Positions 5,698-14,102 of a stretch of 18,814 bases of DNA are shown one piece after another. Positions within the stretch are counted from its first letter, which is position 1; the number at the start of each line of letters is the position of its first letter. The stretch is from positions 1 through 18,814 of the forward strand of contig CAAGLS010000088.1 of assembly GCA_900770845.1 (NCBI GenBank), written 5' to 3'. The translations under genes and the position numbers were made by a program. This stretch comes from an uncultured Prevotella sp. (lineage in GTDB: Bacteria > Bacteroidota > Bacteroidia > Bacteroidales > Bacteroidaceae). The notes beneath the pieces are model-generated. The model was not told where the DNA came from, made no database searches, and saw only the letters and a program-made list of their open reading frames with translations.

Positions 5698-8600
5698 TTA
5701 TTTTTGGATGAACTTTCTTCCGTTTTGCACATAGATGCCACTTGGAAGCATGGTCTTCTCACCTTGCCTCCTCACCATCTGGCCTTGCAGGTTGTAGACT
5801 GGAGCATCGTTGGAGAACCTCTCTTCAGCCTCGGTATTGGTGATGCCTGTCGCAGGGCCGTTTTCTACATTGAAATAGTAGAAGGCCTTAGCCTGACTCG
5901 ATGTCTTGGCTATCTCCAAATAAGCCCTGAACGGCTTGAAATCCGCTCCCTGTTTGCTAAAGAAGTTGAAGACTCCATTTCTTTCTGCGTCATATCCGTA
6001 ATACCGATAGTTGTTGTCTTCCCGAGTTGTGATATTGGTGTATTGGAAAACACCAACGAATTTATCACCATTCTTACCTATGGCCAAACTTGCCTCATTG
6101 GGAGTTGGTACCGTGTAGACTTTCGTTGTGGAGATACCACTCAGGTCGTCAGCCAGCTCAAGAACATAAGGTTTGTTGGCCTCTATCGTTGTGACGGGGC
6201 TTGCGTTCACTTTCATGTTGGCCTCATCAATCGAAGTGATGGTATACACCTTGGCTTTCTCGCCAAACATTTTCTTTATCATGTCTTCATCCATTGCAAA
6301 AGGCAGACAGATGGTGTTTCTCGTTCCTTCCGCATTGCTGATTCCCAAGAATTTGCGGTCGTAGGAGAAGGAATTCCACATGACACTCCGCGTAGCAGAC
6401 CAAGTGTGCTCGCTCGTCCAAGCCCCTAAGTTGTCTGTCAGGACCAGTTTCTCACCAGAGTATGTTGCCAGGGTTGACGTTCCTCCGCCAGTGCCCGCAC
6501 CTTTCCTCGGTGCGCCCGCAGGAGCACCTGTGTCCTCAACAGGAACGGCCACGGCCACGTTGTACGTGTTCTTGCTCATACCCAACACGGTCTTGGCGTT
6601 GACGTAGACCACAGCGTTCTTGTTGGCGCCACGGTCGAAGAAGCTGAACGAGTTGGCCTTGCTGCGGTCGGTGAGGTCAAGCTCTGCCTTTTCGCTGCTT
6701 GTCGGGGCCTTTGTCCATACAAAGCCTTCTTGGTTGGCATTCCAGAGCAGCGTCACATCGGAGAGTTGCAGCTCGCCGCCCTCGGCTGTGAGGCTGATGT
6801 TGAGCTTGCCCTCGTCGCCCACAGCGGCGGTGGCCTCAAGCTTCTGCCAGCCGTTCTTCGTGTCGGTGCTCAGAAGAGCCTCCACGCGTCCGTCGGTGGT
6901 CACGGTGCCTTGTGCGTCATAGCCAGCAAAGGTTTTGTTGTCGGAAACCTCAGCGGGAGTGGACGAAACCATTCCTTTCTCATCCGTATAAGTGCTGCCC
7001 TTTAGTTTCAGCGTGCCCCTGGCTCCGTTCTGGCCGCGCACAATCATCTGCACCGTGAAGAGGCCTGGTTCAAGGCCCTTAACGGTCTGCGAGAGGGTGG
7101 CACCGGCGGGAACAACATCCACCGCGGCCTTTTCGCCCGTCCAGTTGTCGACCTCCACAGTCTTTGCTTCCGGGGAGGTGCTTGTCCACTCCTTGCTCAG
7201 ATAGTGGGTGACGTCGCCGTTGTTCACCTCAAGCAGGTGGTTGAAGTCGCGTCTGCCGTAGTCTCGCTGGTCGGATTCGTCGCTCTTGTCTTGGGCAAAC
7301 ACCAAGGGAGCCACCTTGCTGTTGTGCTTGTCCGACTCGTAGAAGAAGTAGCCACCATTCTGATAGGTGATGTCGAACTTCAGATTGCTGGCGGCATTGC
7401 CCTTATAGGGCTTGATGGTCAGGGACGTATTCGCTGCAAGAGTAGCGGGCACGATGACCTTGCAGACGTTGGAGAACTCGGAAGTCTGGGCGGTCGGCTG
7501 CACGAGGACTTTCGCCTCGCCATATACGGCTCCGTCTTTCAACACTTTCACGCTGTTGCCATTGCTCGTCCACTCCGAAGGCACCTGCACATAGAAGAAG
7601 GCCTCACCTGCGGCGGGGTTGGCATTCTCCATCTTTGTGCCGCCCGTACCCGTGGTGTAGAAGTGGTCGTTGGTGTACTCGTGCGTCACGTCGGTTATCT
7701 GTCCCGTCGCCACGTCAAACTTCAGGAACATGTCCTTGCAGGCATTGGCCACGGTGGCCTCCGTCAACTTGTAGGTTATATCGCCATCGGTGGTATAACC
7801 CATCATCACGTTCACGTCCTTGTAGCCCTCTGTCGGCTCAAGGTCGACGTAGCGCCAACCTGTATCATCGCCAATAATGGTCTGGTTTTCATAAGAATAG
7901 AGCAGGTGGTGGGGATGGGTCAGGATTTTGGAGACATAGCTGTCACCGCCCTTCACCCGCTCGTAAGCACAGATGAAAGGCACGCGGTCGTCATCATTCT
8001 CGCCATCCGCCACTTTTATGTTTTCGTCTGAGCTGTAAGGCTTCACATATACCACCACATGTCTCTCGCCACCGAGCGACTTCTGTTTGCTGTCGCCCGT
8101 GCGGAAGTTCTGGTAGCCTCCCTCGGAGGTGCTGTAGGTGATGTCGTAGTCGCAGTGGGCATGGGTCTTGCCGTCGTCGTTGTCAGCCTTAGCTATGGCC
8201 TTGGATCCGGCTATGGCCACACGGAGCTTGTAGCCCAGATAGTTGGGTGCATACACCGTAATCTTGCGATTGCGCACAAGGCGGGCCGTGGCACTTGCAG
8301 CCGGGTCGGAGTCGTCTGTGGTGTAGTATACATCCACGTCCTTGTCTTCCTTGCCTGTCGTGCTGTTGGTGACCGTAACCGTGGCGGTGGCCTTGTTGAC
8401 AGAGGGTGTGGAACCCGTGTTGTCGTTCGTCACGGCGATGGTGTAGTCGGCTGTAGGTTGCGTGCCAGCCTTGCCAAAGGTGTAGCTGCCCGTGGCGACA
8501 TCGCCCTCCAGGCGGTATGAGCTGCCCCCTGTGACGGTCTGCACAGCCTGCACCTTCACGGTGACGGAGTTGCCCGCGAGGGTCTGAGGGTTGCCGTTGC

Positions 8601-10509
8601 CGTCGATGTAGGTCAACTCGTTGTTGGAGTTCATATAGAATGTGGTGAGGTCGTTGGTGGGTATCACCTCATCGTAGTTGTAGGTCACAACCTTGGTCGT
8701 ATTCTTACCCTTGCCCGTAGCGGCGTCGATGATGGGCGTGGTGCCGTCGAGGGTGTAGGCGTAGGTGCGCTTGGCATTTGTCGTTCCAACCACAGCCACT
8801 TTCGGGGTGAGCGAAGTGCCGAAAGGCACAGTGGCCGTCGGCGGGGTGAGGGTGACATTCAAACGGGTGGGCTTCTCTATGGTGTAGCGGAACCTGGCGC
8901 CATCCCAAGTGAAGCCATTCATATTGGTGCCGGCCTCTATGTAGAAACGCACGTTGTAGGTGTCGGTCTCGGGATTGAACACCACGTTTTCTCCGGTCGT
9001 CGAGTTGGCATTGTACTTCACGTGGTTGTCGAAATCTGTGTCACCGCCTTGGCCGGGCTTGTTGCCGTCCTCACCGAAGTTGAGTTTGAGCGAGGTGGCG
9101 GCGCCGGAGGCGTTCTTGTCGCGCAGGAAACGGAACTGGCCGTCCTTGGCCAAGGGCACGGTTCCCTTGTAGCACTGCTCGTCCTTGTCGTAGACCAGCT
9201 CCACGGCACCGGCGGGACTCCAATCGGCAAACGTATTGGTCAGATTGCTGTTCAGCGCAGAGCCCATCATGAAGATGCGAAGAGGAGTCTGATCGTTATT
9301 GTCTGAAAGGATATAATCGCGGTCGGGATTGAACTCCACCCGATAGATGCCGTCGTAGGGGTTGACAAGATTGGGGGCATCCTCTGTGCCGCTGATGGCC
9401 GGGTTCTGCCCGTAGGGCTGCTGCTCGTTGGTGGTCTGTCCGAACCAGTAGTTCCCTACAATGAACTTGAACTTCTCGTCCTTCACCATCGGAACGGTTC
9501 CGAAGAAGTTCTTGCAATAGGCTGTCGATTCGTCATTAGTATTCTTCACACAGTAGAGGAAAGCCTCTGTGGTCCAGTTGCTCGACGAGCTGGCCTTATA
9601 GGCTACAATTCTGTTTGGGTCGCTCTCATAATACCAAGATGTAGGCTTTCCGTTGGCATCCACTTTCACGACAAGGTCGTATACTCCCCCGTTGTCTTGA
9701 ATGGTCCATTGTGTGTTGCTGCCAAAGGTCTTGGCAGTTGAGGCTGCTGCGTCAGTGCCTGTCAGGGTATAATTGGAAGACGGGCTATAGGTAGAAGTCT
9801 TGCCGTCAGCATCCACGTATGCGATATTGAAGGCAAAGCCATTGCAGGAGGGTGTGATGTTGACATTTCCATCATGATTGTACTGCTGCACGGAGAATGG
9901 CATATTGCCGGCATAAACGGCGAAATGGTACTCGCTGTCGTTCTTGCGCAGGAACTTATAAGTAAGGTGTTTGTTGGGGGCGGTAGTTCCGAAGTTGGAA
10001 CCATAGAGATAGAGGCCCGGCTGGTTGGCGTTAGTGGAGCTGCCCCCCCCAGAGGAGCTTTTCACGCCCGCGATCTTCACGTAGCGATTGGTGGAAGACA
10101 GGTCCACAGTGATGGTGAGACTGGAATACGCGCCGTCGGTGTAGCTCACCTTCCATGCATTGGTATTGCCATAGCAATTTTCCGAGATGGTGTAGCTGTC
10201 GCCGTTGATGGTCAAAGGATCGTCGTTTGTGTAGGGCTGCATGTTATTGTCCCAGCCGTTGACGCCAATGCGGAAAGAGAAAGTGCCACCGGTCGGGATG
10301 GTATTGATGGTATAGGTATATACCGTTCCCGAGGTGTTGGTAAACTGGTGATTGCTGGGCACGTTGTAGTTGCCCTTCGTGCCGTTGATGGTCTCCGCCG
10401 TCAGCAGATACACATCGTCGGCATGCACAATGTTTGGCACCATGAACAGTGCCAGCAAGATGCAGATTGCACGTACTTGCAAGGGTAAGTGCGACAAAAA
10501 GTGCTTCAT
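5698..10509 (-). CDS. Giant secreted modular surface protein with type IX-like sorting tail
   Basis: 1,603 residues. A signal peptide is clear (MKHFLSHLPLQVRAICILLA, ending ...NIVHA-DD, cut near residue 30). About 170-480 holds three repeated modules that each pair a short strand such as LYLYG, FLYCV or IFMMG with K/Q-F-(K/R)-F-(I/L), similar to starch- and glycan-binding modules of SusE/SusF type. Around 575-600 (YAYTLDGTTP) and 720-735 (VDVYYTTDDSDPA) are two chitobiase C-terminal-like (CHB_HEX_C) signatures. About 1105-1255 looks like a galactose-binding jelly roll (SQTVKGLEPGLFTVQMIVRG ... LQLSDVTLLWN). After a Gly/Pro linker (~1325-1350) comes a domain common in Bacteroidales surface proteins (TICLPFAMDEDM ... 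EANKPYVLEL, ~1390-1450). The last ~35 residues (VYNLQGQMV ... LPSGIYVQNGRKFIQK) are the sorting tail. No catalytic domain was recognised, so binding or adhesion to polysaccharide at the cell surface is the likely role. Confidence 0.85.
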   Translation of the reverse strand: MKHFLSHLPLQVRAICILLALFMVPNIVHADDVYLLTAETINGTKGNYNVPSNHQFTNTSGTVYTYTINTIPTGGTFSFRIGVNGWDNNMQPYTNDDPLTINGDSYTISENCYGNTNAWKVSYTDGAYSSLTITVDLSSTNRYVKIAGVKSSSGGGSSTNANQPGLYLYGSNFGTTAPNKHLTYKFLRKNDSEYHFAVYAGNMPFSVQQYNHDGNVNITPSCNGFAFNIAYVDADGKTSTYSPSSNYTLTGTDAAASTAKTFGSNTQWTIQDNGGVYDLVVKVDANGKPTSWYYESDPNRIVAYKASSSSNWTTEAFLYCVKNTNDESTAYCKNFFGTVPMVKDEKFKFIVGNYWFGQTTNEQQPYGQNPAISGTEDAPNLVNPYDGIYRVEFNPDRDYILSDNNDQTPLRIFMMGSALNSNLTNTFADWSPAGAVELVYDKDEQCYKGTVPLAKDGQFRFLRDKNASGAATSLKLNFGEDGNKPGQGGDTDFDNHVKYNANSTTGENVVFNPETDTYNVRFYIEAGTNMNGFTWDGARFRYTIEKPTRLNVTLTPPTATVPFGTSLTPKVAVVGTTNAKRTYAYTLDGTTPIIDAATGKGKNTTKVVTYNYDEVIPTNDLTTFYMNSNNELTYIDGNGNPQTLAGNSVTVKVQAVQTVTGGSSYRLEGDVATGSYTFGKAGTQPTADYTIAVTNDNTGSTPSVNKATATVTVTNSTTGKEDKDVDVYYTTDDSDPAASATARLVRNRKITVYAPNYLGYKLRVAIAGSKAIAKADNDDGKTHAHCDYDITYSTSEGGYQNFRTGDSKQKSLGGERHVVVYVKPYSSDENIKVADGENDDDRVPFICAYERVKGGDSYVSKILTHPHHLLYSYENQTIIGDDTGWRYVDLEPTEGYKDVNVMMGYTTDGDITYKLTEATVANACKDMFLKFDVATGQITDVTHEYTNDHFYTTGTGGTKMENANPAAGEAFFYVQVPSEWTSNGNSVKVLKDGAVYGEAKVLVQPTAQTSEFSNVCKVIVPATLAANTSLTIKPYKGNAASNLKFDITYQNGGYFFYESDKHNSKVAPLVFAQDKSDESDQRDYGRRDFNHLLEVNNGDVTHYLSKEWTSTSPEAKTVEVDNWTGEKAAVDVVPAGATLSQTVKGLEPGLFTVQMIVRGQNGARGTLKLKGSTYTDEKGMVSSTPAEVSDNKTFAGYDAQGTVTTDGRVEALLSTDTKNGWQKLEATAAVGDEGKLNISLTAEGGELQLSDVTLLWNANQEGFVWTKAPTSSEKAELDLTDRSKANSFSFFDRGANKNAVVYVNAKTVLGMSKNTYNVAVAVPVEDTGAPAGAPRKGAGTGGGTSTLATYSGEKLVLTDNLGAWTSEHTWSATRSVMWNSFSYDRKFLGISNAEGTRNTICLPFAMDEDMIKKMFGEKAKVYTITSIDEANMKVNASPVTTIEANKPYVLELADDLSGISTTKVYTVPTPNEASLAIGKNGDKFVGVFQYTNITTREDNNYRYYGYDAERNGVFNFFSKQGADFKPFRAYLEIAKTSSQAKAFYYFNVENGPATGITNTEAEERFSNDAPVYNLQGQMVRRQGEKTMLPSGIYVQNGRKFIQK

Positions 10510-10622
10510 TTTCAGTAATTATTTTATTGGTTGTTCATATAAGCTTTTACGATCCACTGGGTTAAGGTGGGGATTTGGCGTGAATAACTTGGCCTTTGGT
10601 TTAGCTCATTGGCAAAATTACT

Positions 10623-10630
10623 CAAATATA
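10623..10630 (-). promoter_or_regulatory. Probable -7 box of the surface-protein operon
   Basis: TATATTTG (10630-10623) matches TAnnTTTG. No good TTTG is found 19-21 bases upstream (the nearest T-rich stretch is GTTTT at spacing ~16), so this promoter may need an activator. The leader to the ATG at 10509 would be about 110 bases. Confidence 0.55.
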
Positions 10631-10674
10631 TCTTGAACGCGAAAGAAAACTTGTAATCAGAATGAAATAGGATA

Positions 10675-10688
10675 TGCAAACGTTTGCA
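10675..10688. promoter_or_regulatory. 14-bp perfect palindrome, probable LacI/GalR-type operator
   Basis: TGCAAACGTTTGCA is a perfect 14-bp palindrome with a central CG, the form of LacI/GalR-family operators (compare the purine repressor site with core GCAAACGTTTGC, and catabolite sites TGnAAnCGnTnnCA). It is centred about 55 bases upstream of the -7 box of the surface-protein operon, a position suited to an activator or an upstream-binding regulator. Confidence 0.6.
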
Positions 10689-10821
10689 CCTATTTCCTAA
10701 CAACAAGGAGCGACAGACATCCAAACGAAACTTCAAGAACAGCAGGAAGGAGGATTGTACCCAACTGCTGGGGCTCACGACAATCCCTCTATGCCCGGTC
10801 TCGCAAAGGCCGCACCCAATT

Positions 10822-10855
10822 GCAGGGGCCGTGCCTCGTGCCGGCCCTAAAAGGC
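10822..10855 (-). repeat. Single copy of the GC-hairpin repeat (R4)
   Basis: GCAGGGGCCGTGCCTCGTGC then CGGCCCTAAA is identical to the first 30 bases of R3 (5321-5350). The preceding CCCAATTGCAGG also matches the flank of the copy at 15042. It diverges after TAAA. Confidence 0.75.
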
Positions 10856-10895
10856 CAATGCGCCAAAACAGCCTCGAAGAGGCGGACTCTCTTTA

Positions 10896-10985
10896 ACCCC
10901 AGGCAAGCGTGCGCAGCCTGGGGTGGGGGGAATCGGAGATGGATTGAACTCTGCGCCTCGAAGACGCGCGAAGCACGCAGTGCGC
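10896..10985 (-). repeat. Diverged copy C of the ~125-bp interspersed repeat
   Basis: The stem CCCCAGGC / GCCTGGGG (10896-10922 region), followed by GGGTGGGGGG and, after ~35 bases, CCTCGAAGACGCGCGAAGC, reproduces in order the landmarks of copy B at 16726-16843 (stem, G-run, CCTCGAAGACGCACAGTAGC). It is shorter and more diverged than A and B. Confidence 0.5.
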
Positions 10986-11174
10986 AGTGGCCTGTCATGG
11001 TTGTCTTGCTGCAAGTTTTTCCAGACAAATCTCTTTTGGACAGAAGTAAAACCAATTTCTACCGCTAATAAAAGAGGTTGGGTCATTCCTTTAGTGGGAT
11101 GTTCAATAGGGTGTACCAGAAGATATCGGCGCATTCGAAAATCCAAAGTATTTTAGTTCTAAAACAAAACAAAG

Positions 11175-11430
11175 AAAACCCTTGAAAACAGGCGGTGTGT
11201 GTCCGCTGCCCGGGAGGTCCGCTGCCCTCAGCGGACAAGCAAGCTTTATAGGTTATGTAGGTTTATGAGTTTTGTAGTGACGGCGCAGCCTGTTTTCAAG
11301 GTTTTTCTTGCTGTGATGCAAGCCTGAGGCACGAAGGCTGTTTCTTCTCCGTAGCCGGCTTGCCGAAGTTTCGCTGAACAGTGTCCGCTGAGGGCAGCGG
11401 ACCTCCCGTAGCCTTTGCATCGCAGCAAGG
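11175..11430. repeat. Composite fold-back element with interleaved inverted repeats
   Basis: Four inverted pairs overlap: AAAACCCTTG (11175-11184) with CAAGGGTTTT (11426-11435); CTTGAAAACAGGC (11181-11193) with GCCTGTTTTCAAG (11288-11300); a 27-bp perfect pair (11211-11237 with 11382-11408) containing the hairpin GTCCGCTGCCCTCAGCGGAC; and CTTGCTGTGATGCAAG (11307-11322) with TTTGCATCGCAGCAAG (11414-11429). They cannot all form together, so two alternative folds exist. No gene is present. The 27-bp pair recurs at 13881-13983. Confidence 0.75.
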
Positions 11431-11489
11431 GTTTTACTGGTTTTTGTTACAATAGGACCCTAATTCAACCGAACAAGTTCAATATCTTT

Positions 11490-11578
11490 TGTTTAGGCAC
11501 GCAGATTACGCAGAATACGCAGATTGTTTTTGTATCTACGAAATCTGCGGAATCTGCGAAATCTGCGTGGAAAATTGC
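11490..11578. repeat. 89-bp hairpin repeat, copy 1
   Basis: Arms CACGCAGATTACGCAGAA... and ...GAATCTGCGAAATCTGCGTG form an imperfect ~28-bp inverted repeat around GTTTTTGTATCTACG. Each arm is itself a short tandem of (A)CGCAGATT. It is repeated at 11645-11733 with one mismatch. The apparent coding runs here (NLRNLRNLR-like) are artefacts of the tandem. Confidence 0.9.
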
Positions 11579-11644
11579 CAAGTCTTCTGTTCCTGTCACT
11601 TATCTTCAATGTGGATGTCCCTATGACAAAACAGGAATATGGTG

Positions 11645-11733
11645 TGTTTAGGCACGCTGATTACGCAGAATACGCAGATTGTTTTTGTATCTACGAAATC
11701 TGCGGAATCTGCGAAATCTGCGTGGAAAATTGC
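11645..11733. repeat. 89-bp hairpin repeat, copy 2
   Basis: Identical to 11490-11578 except for CGCTGATT in place of CGCAGATT near its start, at an offset of exactly 155 bases. The near identity points to recent duplication or gene conversion. Confidence 0.9.
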
Positions 11734-11878
11734 GCACAGTGGATATTTCCCGTGGATTCATTGTAAGTTCTTATGCAAGGGGGAAGAAAAGTAGGGGATT
11801 GATGGCTACGCATATTGTATTCAAAAACTCATTCTAAAGTGGGTACAGCAAACTTAACACCCTACTTAGGAAAGAATG

Positions 11879-12015
11879 CGCGCGCTGCGCTACCGTGCCT
11901 CTTCGAGGCACGCACTACGGCGCACCCCACACACTCCTACCCCAGACTGCGGCGCTAACGCGCCTTAGTCTGGGGTTATTCATGATGCAGCCCCTCCGAG
12001 GCTGGCCGTCAGACG
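11879..12015 (+). repeat. ~125-bp interspersed repeat, copy A
   Basis: Landmarks in order: GCGCGCTGCGCTACCGTGCC, TCTTCGAGGCACG, a hairpin with arms CCCCAGACTGCGGCG and CGCCTTAGTCTGGGG, TTATTCATGATGCAGCCCCT, CCGAGGCTG. The same order with the same spacing occurs inverted at 16726-16843. No gene is seen in 11734-12192 apart from this repeat. Confidence 0.8.
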
Positions 12016-12151
12016 CAGCCTGGGGTAATGGCGTGATGGGAAGCCGCGCCACCGAGTCCAGTCCATCATCGATGCCACAAATTTCTATGAAAGCCAACAT
12101 TCGTTGAACAGTTACAACAAAGTCAGGTGGGAGAACTGCGTCTGAGCTGTG

Positions 12152-12199
12152 CGCCAAACGTGGAAGCTTCTTTAAAAAAAAACGAAGCTCGCTTTGGCG
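12152..12199. promoter_or_regulatory. Inverted repeat overlapping the -33 box of the ATPase gene
   Basis: CGCCAAA (12152-12158) pairs with TTTGGCG (12193-12199), and inside it AGCTTC (12165-12170) with GAAGCT (12184-12189), around a loop with nine A residues. The right outer arm contains the TTTG of the promoter, so a bound protein or hairpin could mask it. Confidence 0.45.
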
Positions 12200-12224
12200 T
12201 TGCACCTTTTTTGTGCTATCTTTG
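12193..12224 (+). promoter_or_regulatory. Bacteroidetes-type promoter for the ATPase gene
   Basis: TTTG (12193-12196), exactly 20 bases, TATCTTTG (12217-12224). Predicted start of transcription is near 12228, about 45 bases before the ATG. Confidence 0.85.
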
Positions 12225-12272
12225 CAAATGTGAACCACCATTTATATAAACAGCCATTAACATTTATCGAAT

Positions 12273-13586
12273 ATGAGATTCTACGACAGGCAGGAAGAGT
12301 TGAGAATACTGCGTGGGAACGAGGAGGCATCCAAAAGCCATGCTTCTTTCATGGTCATGATGGGAAGACGACGCGTTGGCAAGACCTCTTTGCTGACCAA
12401 GGCCTTTGCGGGGACGGACTATGCCTATCTTTTCGTCTCACGCGACAGCGAGGCCATGTTGTGCCGCAAATTCCAAAGGGCACTTGAAGAGCAGCTTGGC
12501 ATCCACGTCTACGGCACGACAACCCACTTGAGAGAATTGTTTGAGGTGATGATGAAAGAGTCTACGCTGAGGCATTTCACTCTCATCATCGACGAGTTTC
12601 AAGATTTGTACAAAGTCAACAGTGCGTCGTTCAGCGACCTGCAAGACGTTTGGGACAGATACCACACACAATCAAAGATAAACTTGATAGCTTGTGGCAG
12701 CATCCACACTCTGATGAAAAGAATCTTTGAGGACAAGTCGGAGCCACTGTATGGGCGCCCCACCTCCAAGATGACGATTCGCCCGTTCACAACAGCCGTC
12801 ATGAAAAGCATCCTCGCGGACGCCAATCCCCATTATGGGCCAGAGGATCTTCTTTGTCTGTATATGCTCACGGGAGGGGTGGCCAAATACATTGAGCTGC
12901 TCATCGACCGGGGAGCGACCAACAAGGAAAAAATGCTTGACACCGTCTGCAGCCAAGACTCCTATTTCCTCAGCGAGGGACATGACTTGCTCGTCAATGA
13001 ATTTCAAGGCGATTACGGCACGTATTACTCCATCTTGCAACTCATCGCCTCTGGACTGACCAGACGCAGCGAGATCGACGGCGCACTGCAAAAGGATGCA
13101 GGCACTTTCCTGAAAAAGCTTGACGAGGACTATGAGATGATTTCCAAGCTCCAACCCATTATGGCAAAGCCGGGAAGCAAAACCTCCATGTATGAAATCC
13201 ATGACAATTTCCTGCGCTTCTGGTTCCGCTTCATCTACCCCTACCAGTCAATCGTGGAGCGTGGCCAGTTGGGGATTTTAAGAAAGTACGTCGGAGAACA
13301 ATACACACAGTTCAGTGGAAGAAGCCTTGAGAGATATTTCCAAGACAAGCTGATGGAAAGCGGCCAATACACAAACATAGGCAATTGGTGGGACAGAAAG
13401 GGAAAAAACGAGATAGACATCGTCGCGATGAATGAATTCGACCATACAGCCACGGTTGGTGAGGTGAAGCGCAACCCAGACCGCATCAGCATGAAAACCC
13501 TCAAGGACAAAGCGGCGTTTCTGCCCGCCAATCCTTTTGGACATTACAAGCTCGACTTCAAAGGCTTCTCCCTACAGGATATGTAG
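12273..13586 (+). CDS. ATPase with C-terminal nuclease-like domain (PF01637 / DUF234 type)
   Basis: 437 residues from the ATG at 12273, the first ATG after a canonical promoter. The N-terminus FYDRQEELRIL is typical of the 'archaeal-type' STAND-like ATPases (PF01637). Walker A is GRRRVGKTSL (about 31-40) and Walker B LIIDEFQDL (about 105-113); an arginine-rich sensor region follows (GRPTSKMTIRPF). Residues ~210-310 look like a winged-helix region (ITRRSEIDGAL-like, here LTRRSEIDGALQKDAGTFLKKL). The C-terminal DUF234 part contains NEIDIVA ... VGEVKR (about 385-410), i.e. D-x(14-16)-E-x-K, a PD-(D/E)XK nuclease pattern. These proteins are multi-copy in Bacteroidales and archaea; their role is unresolved, with mobile-element or defence functions suggested. 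Here the gene stands alone between two repeat fields. Confidence 0.9.
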   Translation: MRFYDRQEELRILRGNEEASKSHASFMVMMGRRRVGKTSLLTKAFAGTDYAYLFVSRDSEAMLCRKFQRALEEQLGIHVYGTTTHLRELFEVMMKESTLRHFTLIIDEFQDLYKVNSASFSDLQDVWDRYHTQSKINLIACGSIHTLMKRIFEDKSEPLYGRPTSKMTIRPFTTAVMKSILADANPHYGPEDLLCLYMLTGGVAKYIELLIDRGATNKEKMLDTVCSQDSYFLSEGHDLLVNEFQGDYGTYYSILQLIASGLTRRSEIDGALQKDAGTFLKKLDEDYEMISKLQPIMAKPGSKTSMYEIHDNFLRFWFRFIYPYQSIVERGQLGILRKYVGEQYTQFSGRSLERYFQDKLMESGQYTNIGNWWDRKGKNEIDIVAMNEFDHTATVGEVKRNPDRISMKTLKDKAAFLPANPFGHYKLDFKGFSLQDM

Positions 13587-13880
13587 AGACACTCCCTTCG
13601 AGACACAGCCTGTTCCCAAACAGGAAAAATCCACATCTTATCCCTCCCTACGAGGGGGAGTGGAATCGCCCGCATGTTAGGCAAACGCCAATTATGAATC
13701 AGCGCATCCTTGCATCGGCCCAAAAGCGGTTTGGATGCTATCAGGAGGTGCGGCGTCCCGCCGCACAATCCCCCACGACACCCCTTGATTAGCTTTGAAG
13801 CTTTCTGCCGTAGAATTTTATGCGTTAGGGCGCAATTTTACGCAATAGCGAATTTCGTCATGGACAGGCTTGCCACCTTT

Positions 13881-13983
13881 CCGGGAGGTCCGCTGCCCTC
13901 AGCGGACACTATAGACAGCGGACACTATACAATGCAGAGCCCACGAATTGTATAGTGTCCGCTGAGGGCAGCGGACCTCCCGG
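13881..13983. repeat. REP-like doublet: 33-bp perfect inverted repeat
   Basis: Arms 13881-13913 (CCGGGAGGTCCGCTGCCCTC then AGCGGACACTATA) and 13951-13983 are perfect inverted copies. Each arm contains its own hairpin GTCCGCTG-CCCT-CAGCGGAC preceded by GGGAG. A partial third unit, AGCGGACACTATA, sits in the middle. The same core forms the pair at 11211/11382. The form (short conserved lead plus hairpin, paired head to head) is that of REP/BIME elements. Confidence 0.85.
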
Positions 13984-13986
13984 ACA

Positions 13987-14027
13987 ACGGGGGTAGCCGT
14001 CGAGCTTGCTCGTTAGGCTACCCCCGT
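13987..14027. repeat. Strong 12-bp hairpin
   Basis: ACGGGGGTAGCC (13987-13998) and GGCTACCCCCGT (14016-14027) form a perfect 12-bp stem around a 17-base loop that contains GAGC/GCTC. It directly follows the REP-like doublet. No T-run. Confidence 0.75.
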
Positions 14028-14102
14028 CACTTCAGCCCCCTAACTCCGTTAGGAGAGTAAGCCCGGACGTGACCGTTTTCCTTCGCCTTTACATATAAAC
14101 TT

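Noticed and set aside
7204..8520. Long plus-strand ORFs (275 and 153 codons)
   Set aside because: Antisense to the giant surface protein; rich in V/G/H runs that arise from the reverse of its Thr/Asp codons.
5698..10509. Giant surface protein considered as a glycoside hydrolase
   Set aside because: Only binding-type modules, chitobiase C-terminal-like signatures and a sorting tail were seen; no catalytic domain motif could be identified.
11415..11766. ORFs with NLRNLRNLR / AEYADCF repeats
   Set aside because: They are translations of the 89-bp CGCAGATT hairpin repeat; both strands and several frames stay open because of the tandem units.
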